Origin: Rhodospirillales bacterium
Lineage (GTDB): Bacteria > Pseudomonadota > Alphaproteobacteria > Micavibrionales > Micavibrionaceae
DNA: 64,000 nt
Direction of reading: 5' to 3'
Assembly: GCA_020638285.1 (NCBI GenBank)
Contig: JACKIV010000003.1
Location: 251,468 to 315,467, forward strand
How positions within the stretch are numbered: position 1 is the first letter of the stretch; each line of letters begins with the position of its first letter. Positions 16,660 to 25,433 of this stretch are shown one piece after another. The translations under genes were made by a program, and so were the position numbers. A model generated the notes under the pieces. That model was not told the DNA's origin and did no database searches. It saw nothing but the letters and a program-made list of their open reading frames with translations.

Positions 16660-17804
16660 GCGCGCCAATTGTCTTTTCATATCTGAATGCGATGGCGGAG
16701 CATAACGCCAGCGACCTGTACCTCACGGTTGGTTTTCCGCCGAGTGTGCGGACGGATTCCTCTTTGGTTCCTCTGGGAGAGGAGGCGTTGACTGTTGATG
16801 GGATTAACGAAATTCTGGGGTCTATTCTGACCAATCGTCAGAAACGGGACTTTGAACAGAATATGGAGCTCAACAGCGCTCTGGATATGGGAAAGCATGG
16901 GCGTTTTCGTGTCAATGTTCTCCAGCAGCGTCAGTTTCCTGCGCTCGTTATTCGTCGTATTACGTCAAAAATACCAAGCTTTGAGGAGCTTCGTCTTCCA
17001 CCGATTCTTGAAAAGCTGGCCATGGAGCGCCGGGGGCTTGTTTTGATTACAGGGATGACAGGTTCTGGAAAGTCGACAACTTTGGCTGCCATGGTTGATT
17101 TCCGGAATTCGCGGGAGCAGGGGCATATTATCACCATTGAGGATCCGATTGAGTATTTTCACGAACACAAGAAAAGTATTGTAACGCAGCGCGAAGTCGG
17201 GATGGATACGGAAACCTTCGCCGTGGCGATGAAAAACGCCCTTCGCCAGCGCCCCGACGTAATTCTCGTGGGGGAAATTCGTGATCGGGAAGTAATGGAG
17301 CAGGGGTTGACCATTGCTGAAACGGGGCATTTGTGTCTGGCGACGTTGCACACAAACAACGCCTATCAGGCGATTGAGCGCATTGTAAACCTCTTTCCAG
17401 AGGATTACCATAACCAGATTCGTTTGAATCTTTCCCTGAACTTGCGGGCGATTATTTCCCAGCGTCTTTTGCCAGCGATTGGCGGGGGGATGACGATTGC
17501 TCTTGAGGTTATGTTAAATCAGGGCCTTGTCAAGGAGTTGATCCAGAGTGGTCAGGTTGGAAAGATTCGGGAAATTATGGAGCAAAACACATCTTCGGGA
17601 ATGTGTACGTTCGATCAGTCTCTTCTGATTCTTTATCGGGATGGAAAAATTTCTGAGGATGTGGCCTTGGCGCAAGCGGATCAGCCCAGCGATATGCTTA
17701 TCAAAATTCGTCAGGTTAACCTTGGAAAAGGGGCGGATTCTCTGCGTTCTCTGGATACGTCAAAGCTTTCTCTTATGTCGGATGAAACTGTTCGCCGCCA
17801 TTGA
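16656..17804 (+). CDS. pilU: PilT/PilU-family ATPase (second paralogue)
   Basis: 382 residues, start TTG overlapping the pilT stop (TTGA). It has the same architecture as its neighbour: HNASDLYLTVGFPPSVR at the N-terminus, Walker A GMTGSGKST (~129-137), TIEDPIEYFHEHKK, VILVGEIRDREVMEQ and TGHLCLATLHTNNA. The M in Walker A, the FHEHKKSIV stretch and a longer C-terminus resemble PilU, the accessory retraction ATPase that works with PilT. The pilT-pilU tandem is the standard arrangement. Which paralogue dominates retraction cannot be told from sequence. Confidence 0.88.
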   Translation: MSAPIVFSYLNAMAEHNASDLYLTVGFPPSVRTDSSLVPLGEEALTVDGINEILGSILTNRQKRDFEQNMELNSALDMGKHGRFRVNVLQQRQFPALVIRRITSKIPSFEELRLPPILEKLAMERRGLVLITGMTGSGKSTTLAAMVDFRNSREQGHIITIEDPIEYFHEHKKSIVTQREVGMDTETFAVAMKNALRQRPDVILVGEIRDREVMEQGLTIAETGHLCLATLHTNNAYQAIERIVNLFPEDYHNQIRLNLSLNLRAIISQRLLPAIGGGMTIALEVMLNQGLVKELIQSGQVGKIREIMEQNTSSGMCTFDQSLLILYRDGKISEDVALAQADQPSDMLIKIRQVNLGKGADSLRSLDTSKLSLMSDETVRRH

Positions 17805-17930
17805 TTTTATTTTTCCGGAATCTATTTTTCGATTTCCTCTGGTTTTTCTCTAAAGAAACATTTATCCTCTGTGGGGTGCGGCGCTTTGTCGCCTGCGTTC
17901 CTTTGTTGATTCTTACTTTTGGTAGGCGCC

Positions 17931-19784
17931 ATGCAGTCATATTCCCGGACGGTGTTCCTCTGTTTCTCTCTTTTCGCCCTCTTTAGCATTTCTGGATGCG
18001 ACTTGAGCAAAAATGCGCTCAAGGTTGATCGCGAAAGAAATATGGAATTTCAGGATTTTCGGGATGCTCTTGCCTCACGTCAGCCGGAGATTCCTCAAGC
18101 TAAAAAGGATGCGGGTGTTCCTCCTCTTCAGGACTATGTCGCGCCTGCGTCTACGGCCCTTAAGCCAATGCCTTTGGTTTCTCTGTCGGTTAATCAAACT
18201 GTTCCTATCCGGGATGTTCTTTTCGAATTGGCCGAGCAGGCGGGTTACGACATCGAATTGGATCCCCGGATCAAAGGCTCTATTATTTTTACGGCGAAGG
18301 AGCGTCCTTTTGATCTGGTTGTGCAGCGGATTGCCGATATAGCGGGGCTGCGTTTCAAGTTTGAAAATGACATCCTTCGTGTTGAATTGGACAAGCCGTA
18401 CAACGTCAATTACAAAATCGATTATCTTAACTATATTCGCCGGAATAAGGGCGCTATTCGTAATGATATTGCTGTGGTTTCCGGAAAAGGGGCCAACACG
18501 GGATCAGATTACGAGGCATCAACCGAAAGTGAAGCCGATTTCTGGGGCGAGCTTGAGCATAACCTCGCCCAGATTCTCGGGACGGGCGATGAGTCTGGTG
18601 CCCTCAAGACAAAGAAAGATCCTCGAATCACGGCGGCGGAGGGAAATCCTGCTCCTGTGGAGCCTGTCGTTACTCAAGGTCAGACGGAGTCGGGCCCCTC
18701 TTCGGATGTGAATGTTCAGGTCCAGCCGCCGGAGGCAGTCTTGCGTGTGGAGTCTCTTCCTCTGGATGATGAAGATGATCAGGGTGCTCGCCAGCAACAA
18801 CAGCAGGAAGGGCAGGCCAAGTTCTCTATTAATAAGCAGGCCGGGATCGTGTCTGTCTATGGGACGGACAGGCAGCACAGGGAAATTGATAAATATCTGA
18901 AAGATCTTCACAGGTCTGTGACCTCTCAGGTTCTGATTGAGGCCAAGGTTCTGGAGGTGGGGCTTACGGATGAATTCGCTGCCGGGATTGATTGGAGTGC
19001 TCTTGAGATTCCGGGTGGCGAGACAACTCTTGGCTTTACGATCGCTGGTGCGACGAAGCGTCCGTCTCCTGAACCTTCTATTGATCCGGCAGCGAATTTT
19101 CGGATTGCCTATTCCGGGAATGATCTGAGCGCGGTCGTCGATGCCATTTCTCGCTTTGGAACTGTTCGGGCTTTAGCCAGTCCGCGTTTGACTGTTTTGA
19201 ACAACCAGTCTGCCGTTTTGAATGTTGCAACAAATCAGGTTTATTTTGAGATCAGCATCAACACGACAACGGATAATGGGGTTACGACCACGGATATTGA
19301 CAGCGATATTCGGAATGTTCCGGAAGGGATTTTGATCAATGTTCAGCCTTCTGTTGATCTGGATACGAGGACCGTTTCCCTTTCTGTTCGTCCAACGGTT
19401 ACGCGCATCACGGAATTCGTGAATGATCCGGCTGTGGCTTTTGCTGTGGCTCAGGCGGGAGTTGGATCGGACATTTCTTCCCCTGTGCCGGTGGTGAATG
19501 TTCAGGAGATGGACTCCGTTGTCCGGATGCATTCCGGGGAAGCCATTGTTATGGGCGGGTTGATGCAGGACAGGACGATTTCTCAACAAAACGGCGTTCC
19601 CGTTCTTTCGGAAATTCCTATGGTTGGCTCGATGTTTCGGACGCAAGGGGATAATATTCAGAAAAGTGAGCTGATTATTTTCCTTCGGGCCACGATTATT
19701 GATGCAGATGGAGACACTGTTTCCCCTGCGGACAAGGAAACTTATCGCGGATTTGCTTCGGATCGTCGTCCTTTGCGGCTCTGA
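17931..19784 (+). CDS. mshL: Outer-membrane secretin lipoprotein, MshL/PilQ family
   Basis: 617 residues from the ATG at 17931 (GGTAGG upstream; the TTG at 17919 is less likely). Lipoprotein signal with lipobox LFSISGC, Cys at 23. Residues ~75-155 are a secretin N-domain (VSLSVNQTVPIRDVLFELAEQAGYDIELD). A Gln-rich linker (GARQQQQQEG) precedes a second N-domain, and the C-terminal secretin pore region (~320-605) contains SQVLIEAKVLEV, ALASPRLTVLNNQSA, GEAIVMGGLMQD and VPVLSEIPMVGSMF. It forms the channel through which the pilus crosses the outer membrane. The ABC permease follows after 8 nt. Confidence 0.92.
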   Translation: MQSYSRTVFLCFSLFALFSISGCDLSKNALKVDRERNMEFQDFRDALASRQPEIPQAKKDAGVPPLQDYVAPASTALKPMPLVSLSVNQTVPIRDVLFELAEQAGYDIELDPRIKGSIIFTAKERPFDLVVQRIADIAGLRFKFENDILRVELDKPYNVNYKIDYLNYIRRNKGAIRNDIAVVSGKGANTGSDYEASTESEADFWGELEHNLAQILGTGDESGALKTKKDPRITAAEGNPAPVEPVVTQGQTESGPSSDVNVQVQPPEAVLRVESLPLDDEDDQGARQQQQQEGQAKFSINKQAGIVSVYGTDRQHREIDKYLKDLHRSVTSQVLIEAKVLEVGLTDEFAAGIDWSALEIPGGETTLGFTIAGATKRPSPEPSIDPAANFRIAYSGNDLSAVVDAISRFGTVRALASPRLTVLNNQSAVLNVATNQVYFEISINTTTDNGVTTTDIDSDIRNVPEGILINVQPSVDLDTRTVSLSVRPTVTRITEFVNDPAVAFAVAQAGVGSDISSPVPVVNVQEMDSVVRMHSGEAIVMGGLMQDRTISQQNGVPVLSEIPMVGSMFRTQGDNIQKSELIIFLRATIIDADGDTVSPADKETYRGFASDRRPLRL

Positions 19785-19792
19785 TACTCTAA

Positions 19793-20569
19793 ATGTTGGA
19801 TTGGGTCATGTCCGGGGCTTTGTTTCGCTATGTCCTTTTTGCCGCTTTGCGGGATCGTTTGATCCTTGTTCTTCTTCTTGCCCTGGTTCTTGCAGCAAGC
19901 CTCTCTCTTTTTCTCGGCGGGGCTGCTCTTATGGAGAAGAGCCAGTTCTCTCAGGTTTTTGCTGCCGGAGGATTGCGGATAGTGGGAGCTGTCTGTCTTG
20001 TTCTTTTCGTCGTTTCATATGTCCGTCGGTCTTTTGAGAGCAGGGATGTGGATTACCTTTTGTCTCGCCCTATCGGGCGCGTGGCATTTATTCTCTCTCA
20101 CGCCGGAGCCTTTTCCCTGATTGCCGTTCTTGTTTCTTTTTTTGTCGGATTGGCGGTTTTGTGCGCAGCGCCGATGATTCCCGGGAAGGCTCTGTTTCTT
20201 TGGGTTTTTAGTCTGGCCGCAGAATATATCATGATGGTTAATGTTGCTCTTTTCTTTGGGATGGTTTTGTCCGGTGTTGCCTCCGGTGCGATGGCAAGTT
20301 TGGGGCTTTATGTTCTCGCCCGTTTGATAGGACAGCTTTTGGGGATTGCGGCTTCGGGAATCGTTTTTCCTGGATCGGTTGCCCTTTCTTTCCTGATGAA
20401 ACTGATTTCTGTTTTGATCCCCCGGCTTGACCTGATGTCCCAGAGTTCATGGCTTGTTTATGGATTAGATCCATCTGTTGGGTTTTCGTTTGTTATTATT
20501 CAGACTCTTGTTTTCTCGGCCCTTGTCATTATGGCTGCGACCGTTGATCTGGTCAGAAGGCAGTTCTAG
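19793..20569 (+). CDS. ABC-2 type transporter permease within the pilus cluster
   Basis: 258 residues with six predicted membrane segments (for example LVLLLALVLAASLSLFLGG and AVCLVLFVVSYVRRSF). The stretch ESRDVDYLLSRPIGR is the kind of loop seen in ABC-2/GldF-like permeases after the first pair of helices. It is the probable partner of the ATPase encoded at 12524, because no other half-transporter lies nearby. It sits 8 nt after the secretin and 3 nt before the next small membrane protein, so the three are probably cotranslated. By analogy with M. xanthus PilI it could act in pilus assembly; this is inference. No clear ribosome-binding site is visible. Confidence 0.75.
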   Translation: MLDWVMSGALFRYVLFAALRDRLILVLLLALVLAASLSLFLGGAALMEKSQFSQVFAAGGLRIVGAVCLVLFVVSYVRRSFESRDVDYLLSRPIGRVAFILSHAGAFSLIAVLVSFFVGLAVLCAAPMIPGKALFLWVFSLAAEYIMMVNVALFFGMVLSGVASGAMASLGLYVLARLIGQLLGIAASGIVFPGSVALSFLMKLISVLIPRLDLMSQSSWLVYGLDPSVGFSFVIIQTLVFSALVIMAATVDLVRRQF

Positions 20570-20572
20570 CCT

Positions 20573-21307
20573 ATGGCCGAGCCGTTCTTTAAAAAAAACA
20601 GAATCATAGCGATTTTTCTTTTTCTTGCACTTGCCCTGAATGGAGCGTTTTGGCTTTATGCACACCCCTTGCGGGCCCGTTGGACAAATGTTCCTCCGAC
20701 CCCGTCTTTATCCGGTGCTCTGTCTTTGACCTTGAGTGATTCTCAGTTTGCGTATCGGGTTATTGGTTTGATGCTCCAGAATTTTGCAGATACGGGGGGG
20801 CGTACAACTCCCTTAAAAGACTATGATTATCCGGCGCTCACTCGCTGGTTTTTTCTTGAAGATTCGATTGACCCGGTTTCGAATTATCTTCCCATGCTGG
20901 CAGCCTTTTATTTCGGGGGAACAACGGACCCTCTTCAGGTTGCACGCGTTGTCGATTATCTGGAAATTGTCGGGCGTCGGCCTTATGGAGAAAAATGGCG
21001 TTGGATGGCTCAGGCTGTCTATTTGGCGCGACATGTCATGAAGGACAAGGATCGCGCTATCGAGTTGGCAACGCAGCTTTCAGCAAACAAAGCGCCTCAT
21101 ATGCCTGCCTGGACGCGCACGATGCCGGCTCTGATTTTGAACGAGCAGGGCAGTAAGGCGTTGGCCTACAATATCATGATGGGTATTTTGAAAGACCGCG
21201 GAGAAACGCTTGATCCAGCAGAGTTCATGTATGTGCGTGATTCTATTTGCGATGATATTCTTTCCAAGGATCAAGCTGCGGTTCATCCATTGTGCAAGAA
21301 ACGCTAA
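20573..21307 (+). CDS. Uncharacterised bitopic protein next to the ABC permease
   Basis: 244 residues. One N-terminal membrane segment (IIAIFLFLALALNGAFWLYA, ~11-30) is followed by a helical, probably periplasmic domain with alpha-alpha hairpins that look TPR/SEL1-like (WRWMAQAVYLARHVMKDKDRAIELATQLSANK) but no canonical repeat. I do not recognise the family. It starts 3 nt after the permease stop and is clearly part of the pilus operon. In M. xanthus the third member of the pilus ABC system, PilG, is a small accessory protein; this gene holds the matching place, but no similarity can be shown here. Confidence 0.6.
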   Translation: MAEPFFKKNRIIAIFLFLALALNGAFWLYAHPLRARWTNVPPTPSLSGALSLTLSDSQFAYRVIGLMLQNFADTGGRTTPLKDYDYPALTRWFFLEDSIDPVSNYLPMLAAFYFGGTTDPLQVARVVDYLEIVGRRPYGEKWRWMAQAVYLARHVMKDKDRAIELATQLSANKAPHMPAWTRTMPALILNEQGSKALAYNIMMGILKDRGETLDPAEFMYVRDSICDDILSKDQAAVHPLCKKR

Positions 21308-21325
21308 AGATGTTATAAAATCCTC

Positions 21326-22420
21326 ATGGATCGTCTGCAGTTTACTTTTCAGGAGCTTCTGTCCGTTGTCGGATTGGCCCAGTGTCTTTTGATTCTGGTG
21401 TATATGCTGTTTCGAGCCGGAGGACTTTTGCGGGCTCTGGTTCCCATCCTTTATTTTGCAGTTCTGGGCGGCGCCTTTTTTTTCGACCTTGCTTTTCGTT
21501 TTCTGAAAAATGGGATTGAGATCTATCCCCTGTTTCAGTGGTTTTTCTGGTTTTCCGGTCTTCCGTTAAGCTTCCTTTTGATTATTCAGATTGCGCGGCT
21601 TTCTGAGCCTCCGTCGTTGAAACGCTGTGCCATCTTGTTCTTGATTCCTGCGGCCTTTTTCTTTTCGGCTTTTGCGGCTTCGCTGGATGAGTCGTGTTCT
21701 GATGTGGTGTTCCCTCCCTGTGAGAGCATGATGACCTGGCTTTCGGTCAGCGGCCTGGCTGTGGGGGCGATCAGTCTTCTGGCAATCTGGGTGGTACGGG
21801 ATGTTATGGACGGCGTCGAGGCTCAGAAAATGGGGAGGGAGCGATTCTGGCTGATTCTTGCGCTTGTCGGGATTAATATTTTATTTCTGGGTCTGGTTCT
21901 GGCGGGCCTTTCCGGGGTTGTTGAAAATTCGCAAATGATTTTAATTCGCACCGTTCTGGGAATGGGGCTGGCTTATGTCGCGGGAACGAGTTTGTTCCGG
22001 ATTTACCCCCCTTCAGTGCGTTTTGCCTCCTCTGCGGGAGCGGACATGGGGCCGGAAGATCAGGATCTGGCCCGACGTATCGAAAAACTTCTGGATATGG
22101 ATAAGGTTTATCACGAACCGGCCTATTCCCGGTCCGATCTGGCGCGGGAGCTGGGGGCGGCCGAGGCCAGTGTTTCACGGGTTGTTAACCTTCATTTCGG
22201 GCGGAGCCTGACCCAGCTTTTGAACGAGCGGCGGGTGGAGGATGCCAAGCGGCTGTTATCCCAGACGGATGTCCCCATACGAACGGTTTCTGATGAAACC
22301 GGTTTTAATTCTCTGGCGTCATTTAATCGGGTTTTCAAGGACATTACGGGTTTGCCGCCTGGAACGTACAGGCAAAGTGTACGTGTTTCGAACGATGAGC
22401 CATCCAAAGCATCCCGATGA
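21326..22420 (+). CDS. Membrane-anchored AraC-family transcriptional regulator
   Basis: 364 residues. Residues ~1-230 form about seven membrane segments (VVGLAQCLLILVYMLF, LVPILYFAVLGGAFFFDL, FWLILALVGINILFLGLVL). The C-terminal ~100 residues are a full AraC HTH domain: the first helix-turn-helix is around SRSDLARELGAAEASVSRVV, followed by the linker LTQLLNERRVEDAKRLL and the second around ISTV-like IRTVSDETGFNSLASFNRVFK with the family's PGTYR end. Such proteins sense a signal in the membrane and regulate nearby genes. It directly precedes the major pilin gene, the obvious candidate target. There is no recognisable ribosome-binding site. Confidence 0.85.
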   Translation: MDRLQFTFQELLSVVGLAQCLLILVYMLFRAGGLLRALVPILYFAVLGGAFFFDLAFRFLKNGIEIYPLFQWFFWFSGLPLSFLLIIQIARLSEPPSLKRCAILFLIPAAFFFSAFAASLDESCSDVVFPPCESMMTWLSVSGLAVGAISLLAIWVVRDVMDGVEAQKMGRERFWLILALVGINILFLGLVLAGLSGVVENSQMILIRTVLGMGLAYVAGTSLFRIYPPSVRFASSAGADMGPEDQDLARRIEKLLDMDKVYHEPAYSRSDLARELGAAEASVSRVVNLHFGRSLTQLLNERRVEDAKRLLSQTDVPIRTVSDETGFNSLASFNRVFKDITGLPPGTYRQSVRVSNDEPSKASR

Positions 22421-22603
22421 TGTCTCAAAACGTCAGAATGAGACGATATCTCTCTGATTTTTAAGCTATTCTTTACGTTAATGGTCGATTCTGGATCCTG
22501 TTGGCTTTCGTGCGGGTGACGTGCGGAGCCGCAAGATCCGGGTTGAAGATGGTTTTCGTGCTGTAAATGATTTGAAAAGACGTGTACACTCTCTCGTCCA
22601 CGC

Positions 22604-22624
22604 CTTTTCGCTTCAAACGAAAAG
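22604..22624 (+). promoter_or_regulatory. Hairpin in the pilin leader region
   Basis: CTTTTCG (22604-22610) and CGAAAAG (22618-22624) form a 7-bp stem with a 7-nt loop, 70 nt before the pilin start. The leader from 22421 to 22694 (274 nt) has no gene. Role unknown; it may protect the mRNA or serve as an operator. Confidence 0.35.
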
Positions 22625-22694
22625 CATCGGCGGCCCGAATTGGGGTTCAATCGTAACCAGAGTTTAAACCTTCTATTTCAAGGAGATCATCCGC

Positions 22695-23483
22695 ATGACC
22701 CACCAGAGTTTCACTCAGATTCAGGCCAGAGACGGCGAACGGGGCTTTACCCTCGTCGAATTGGCCATCGTTTTGATTATCATCGGTCTTTTGATCGGCG
22801 GGATCCTGAAAGGTCAGGAACTGATCGCCAACGCCCAGATCAAATCGGTTGTTTCCCAGATGAAGGGCTTTGACGCCGCTGTCACGACGTTTAAGGATTC
22901 TTATGGCGCTTTGCCGGGAGATATCTTGAACGCATCGAACCGCCTTCCGAATTGTGCTGCGGCTACGACCTGTGGCGCCAATCCCGGAAATGGAAATGGT
23001 TTCATTGACTCTCCTGCTGCAGGTCTTGGGACTCTTCCTGGGACCGCTGGTGCCGGTTCAGAAGGTTTTATTATGTGGATTCAGCTTTCGGCCGCAGACA
23101 TTGTCTCTGGAATTCAGGATGATGGAACCGCTGTCCCCAAGTTTGCCGACAATGGTCTGCCGAAAGCATCTCTTGGAGGCGGGTACTGGGCTGGATACAC
23201 CCAGACGGGTGCTGCATTGGCCCTTTCAGAGAACATCAATATGCGTACAGGTCATTACTTTGTCCTGAATGGGTCTGCCGCTACTGTCGCTGCGGCGACA
23301 GGTGGGCTTGAACCTCTTCAGGCGGAGCGTATTGATCGGACCTTGGATGATGGCAATCCCAGTACCGGGACTGTGCGTGCGAGTGGCGCAGGCAATTGCA
23401 CCAATGGTAATGGGGCGACGGCGCTTTACAGTAATGTTCCTGGCAACGGCCCTTGCGGTTTATATGTTCGTTTCCAAGGATAA
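22695..23483 (+). CDS. Major type IV prepilin (MSHA/IVa-like)
   Basis: 262 residues. The leader ends in ERG and is cut between Gly17 and Phe18; the mature N-terminus FTLVELAIVL has Glu at position 5 and the long hydrophobic helix of pilins. The rest is Gly/Ala/Asn-rich with cysteine pairs (NCAAATTC; NCTNGNG...GPCG) that could make the D-region disulphide. The prepilin peptidase at 14638 should process it. AAGGAG lies nine bases before the ATG. It has its own long leader and a strong terminator, so it can be expressed separately from the machinery genes, as expected for an abundant subunit. Confidence 0.92.
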   Translation: MTHQSFTQIQARDGERGFTLVELAIVLIIIGLLIGGILKGQELIANAQIKSVVSQMKGFDAAVTTFKDSYGALPGDILNASNRLPNCAAATTCGANPGNGNGFIDSPAAGLGTLPGTAGAGSEGFIMWIQLSAADIVSGIQDDGTAVPKFADNGLPKASLGGGYWAGYTQTGAALALSENINMRTGHYFVLNGSAATVAAATGGLEPLQAERIDRTLDDGNPSTGTVRASGAGNCTNGNGATALYSNVPGNGPCGLYVRFQG

Positions 23484-23511
23484 GGCGGGTTTAAAAAAGA
23501 ACGGTATTTCG

Positions 23512-23538
23512 AAAAGGCCCCCGATGGGGGCCTTTTTT
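23512..23538 (+). terminator. Rho-independent terminator after the pilin gene
   Basis: AAGGCCCCC (23514-23522), GAT loop, GGGGGCCTT (23526-23534), then T residues. The nine-pair stem is perfect. Confidence 0.92.
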
Positions 23539-23561
23539 GTCGTGGGTGTTTGATTGTTTCT

Positions 23562-23672
23562 CTCATCCCCGGCGAAAGCGGGGGCCGGGAAATCCGACGT
23601 TAGAGACGTCTCAACGCGAAGACTCAGCGTTTCTGGAATAAAAACGTGGTCCCCGCTTTCGCGGGGATGACA
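23562..23672. repeat. Inverted pair of CCCCGCGAAAGCGGGG-type palindromes
   Basis: Two copies in opposite orientation, at about 23562-23588 and 23646-23672. Each is built on a short palindrome (CCCCGCTTTCGCGGGG in the better copy) next to ATGAC. About 57 nt separate them. They lie between the convergent pilin and pyrD genes. They belong to the same repeat family as the copies around the GIY-YIG gene at 27.8-28.25 kb. Confidence 0.8.
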
Positions 23673-23698
23673 GGGGGCAGGGAAGAGGAGGGATAGCC

Positions 23699-24796
23699 CT
23701 ACGCGGCGGTGGTTTTGCGTTTGTGGTCTGCGCCTACGGCTTGGCCGATATGGGAAAGTCCGTCGGCATGCAGGAGAGCGGGCAGATCGCGGCAAATGTC
23801 CGCTGCGATAAAAGGGCCTTGATAGACGAATCCGGTATAGACCTGAACCAGACTGGCTCCGGCGCGGATTTTGTCATAGGCATCGCGGGCCGTGAAAATT
23901 CCTCCCACCCCGACAACGGGGATTTTTCCTTCTGTCAGGGCGTAGAAATCCCGAATCATGCGGGTGGATTTTTCCCGCACCGGTGCGCCGGACAGCCCGC
24001 CTTTTTCCCCGGCAAAGGCGGAAGGCAGGTTGTCGGGCCGCGCCAGAGTCGTATTGGTCAGAATCACTCCGTCCACGGAACACTCCTGCGCCACGTCGGC
24101 AATCTCGGCCAGTTGCGGGGCGTCCAGATCGGGCATCAGTTTGAGCAAAACGGGCGGGGGCGCGGCGGCGCACACGCGGGCGCGTTCTTCCATAACCCGG
24201 TTCAAAAGATCCGTCAGGGGCTTTTTCTGTTGAAGATCCCGCAGCCCCGGCGTGTTGGGCGAAGACACGTTGATCGCCAGATAATCGGCCAGAGGCCCCA
24301 GAGCCCGGACGAGTTGGACATAGTCTTTTTCCGGCTCCGTCTGGGCCTTGTTCATGCCGATGCTGATTCCCACCAGACCGGCGGGGCGAGGGCGCTTTTC
24401 CAGAAAGCTTTCCAGATTGCGGCGGAACGCGGTCAAGCCCTGATTTGGAAACCCCATCCGGTTGATGACGGCTTCATGTTCCGGGCAACGGAAGATACGG
24501 GGGCGGGGGTTGCCGTTCTGAGGCCTCGGTGTGACGGTTCCGGCCTCGATGAACCCAAACCCCAGACCAAACAGACCGCGCAGCGCCGCCGCATTCTTGT
24601 CGAATCCCCCCGCCAGCCCAACGGGATTGGGAAAAACCCGGTCCCAGAGCGTTACGCGCAAGGACGGATTGTCGATTTTTCCTGCTCGGGGAAACAGACC
24701 GCTGCGCAGAGCCAAAAGCGCCAGATCATGTGCTGTTTCAGGGGGCAGAGCGCGAAAAAGCAGGGGGCGCAGTACCCGATACAGTTCATTTATCAT
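23699..24796 (-). CDS. pyrD: Dihydroorotate dehydrogenase (quinone), class 2
   Basis: 365 residues from the ATG at 24796, preceded by AAGGAG seven bases upstream; longer readings of the frame run into pgsA and are spurious. It oxidises dihydroorotate to orotate in pyrimidine synthesis with FMN and quinone. Class 2 marks are the N-terminal membrane-association helices (YRVLRPLLFRALPPETAHDLAL), NPVGLAGGFDKNA, the catalytic Ser loop in NVSSPNTPGLRDLQ, VLTNT-like ILTNTTLARP, and the FMN-phosphate site GVGGIFTARDAYDKIRAGAS. pgsA lies 11 nt upstream on the same strand, so the two probably form one operon. Confidence 0.97.
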   Translation of the reverse strand: MINELYRVLRPLLFRALPPETAHDLALLALRSGLFPRAGKIDNPSLRVTLWDRVFPNPVGLAGGFDKNAAALRGLFGLGFGFIEAGTVTPRPQNGNPRPRIFRCPEHEAVINRMGFPNQGLTAFRRNLESFLEKRPRPAGLVGISIGMNKAQTEPEKDYVQLVRALGPLADYLAINVSSPNTPGLRDLQQKKPLTDLLNRVMEERARVCAAAPPPVLLKLMPDLDAPQLAEIADVAQECSVDGVILTNTTLARPDNLPSAFAGEKGGLSGAPVREKSTRMIRDFYALTEGKIPVVGVGGIFTARDAYDKIRAGASLVQVYTGFVYQGPFIAADICRDLPALLHADGLSHIGQAVGADHKRKTTAA

Positions 24797-24807
24797 GGGT
24801 GCGCTCC

Positions 24808-25371
24808 TTATTCCATCGTGCGAATGTGTTTCAATCCCACTTTGAGGTATTCCCACCCCGTGACAACTGTCAAAATCGCGGCCAGCCCAAGCCCCCATCG
24901 CCCGAACTCCAGAGTCGGTGCAAAAACGGGTACGCCATACGGGCCCACCACAAGAAAACCCAACGCGACCATCTGAAGCGTGGTTTTCCATTTTGCCAGA
25001 TGAGTGACGGGAACACTGACATTCGCCGCGCCCAGAAACTCCCGGAGGCCCGAAATCGCAAATTCCCGGATCATGATGACGAGGGCCGGAATCATCCATA
25101 TCCCCGGCAGACGTTCAAATCCAATCAAAAGGATCAGGATGGTCGCCACGAAAATCTTGTCGGAAACCGGGTCCAGAAAGCGCCCGAATGCCGAAATCTG
25201 GTCCCATCGGCGCGCCAGATACCCGTCCAGATAATCCGTAATACAGGCCAGTGTGTACAGACCAAGCGCCGACCACGCCGCCCAGGAGGCGTCGATATAG
25301 AAAAGGACCACCAGAACCGGAATGGAAAAAATCCGGGACAGGGTCAGGACGTTGGGAACGGTAATCAGCAT
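24808..25371 (-). CDS. pgsA: CDP-diacylglycerol--glycerol-3-phosphate 3-phosphatidyltransferase
   Basis: 187 residues with four to five membrane segments. It makes phosphatidylglycerol phosphate, the committed step to phosphatidylglycerol and cardiolipin. The CDP-alcohol phosphotransferase motif D-x2-D-G-x2-A-R-x8-G-x3-D-x3-D is complete (DYLDGYLARRWDQ...FGRFLDPVSDK, ~46-72). It starts at PNVLTLSRI, the usual N-terminus. Followed after 11 nt by pyrD on the same strand. Confidence 0.96.
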   Translation of the reverse strand: MLITVPNVLTLSRIFSIPVLVVLFYIDASWAAWSALGLYTLACITDYLDGYLARRWDQISAFGRFLDPVSDKIFVATILILLIGFERLPGIWMIPALVIMIREFAISGLREFLGAANVSVPVTHLAKWKTTLQMVALGFLVVGPYGVPVFAPTLEFGRWGLGLAAILTVVTGWEYLKVGLKHIRTME

Positions 25372-25433
25372 ACGGGCTTTATCTTACGAGCCTTGATGGA
25401 AAAGACAAGAGGGGCTTTGAAAATAAGGGTTTT

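Noticed and set aside
23699..25099. A 466-residue PyrD with an N-terminal extension
   Set aside because: The extension is antisense noise over pgsA; the ATG at 24796 has a strong ribosome-binding site and fits the family.
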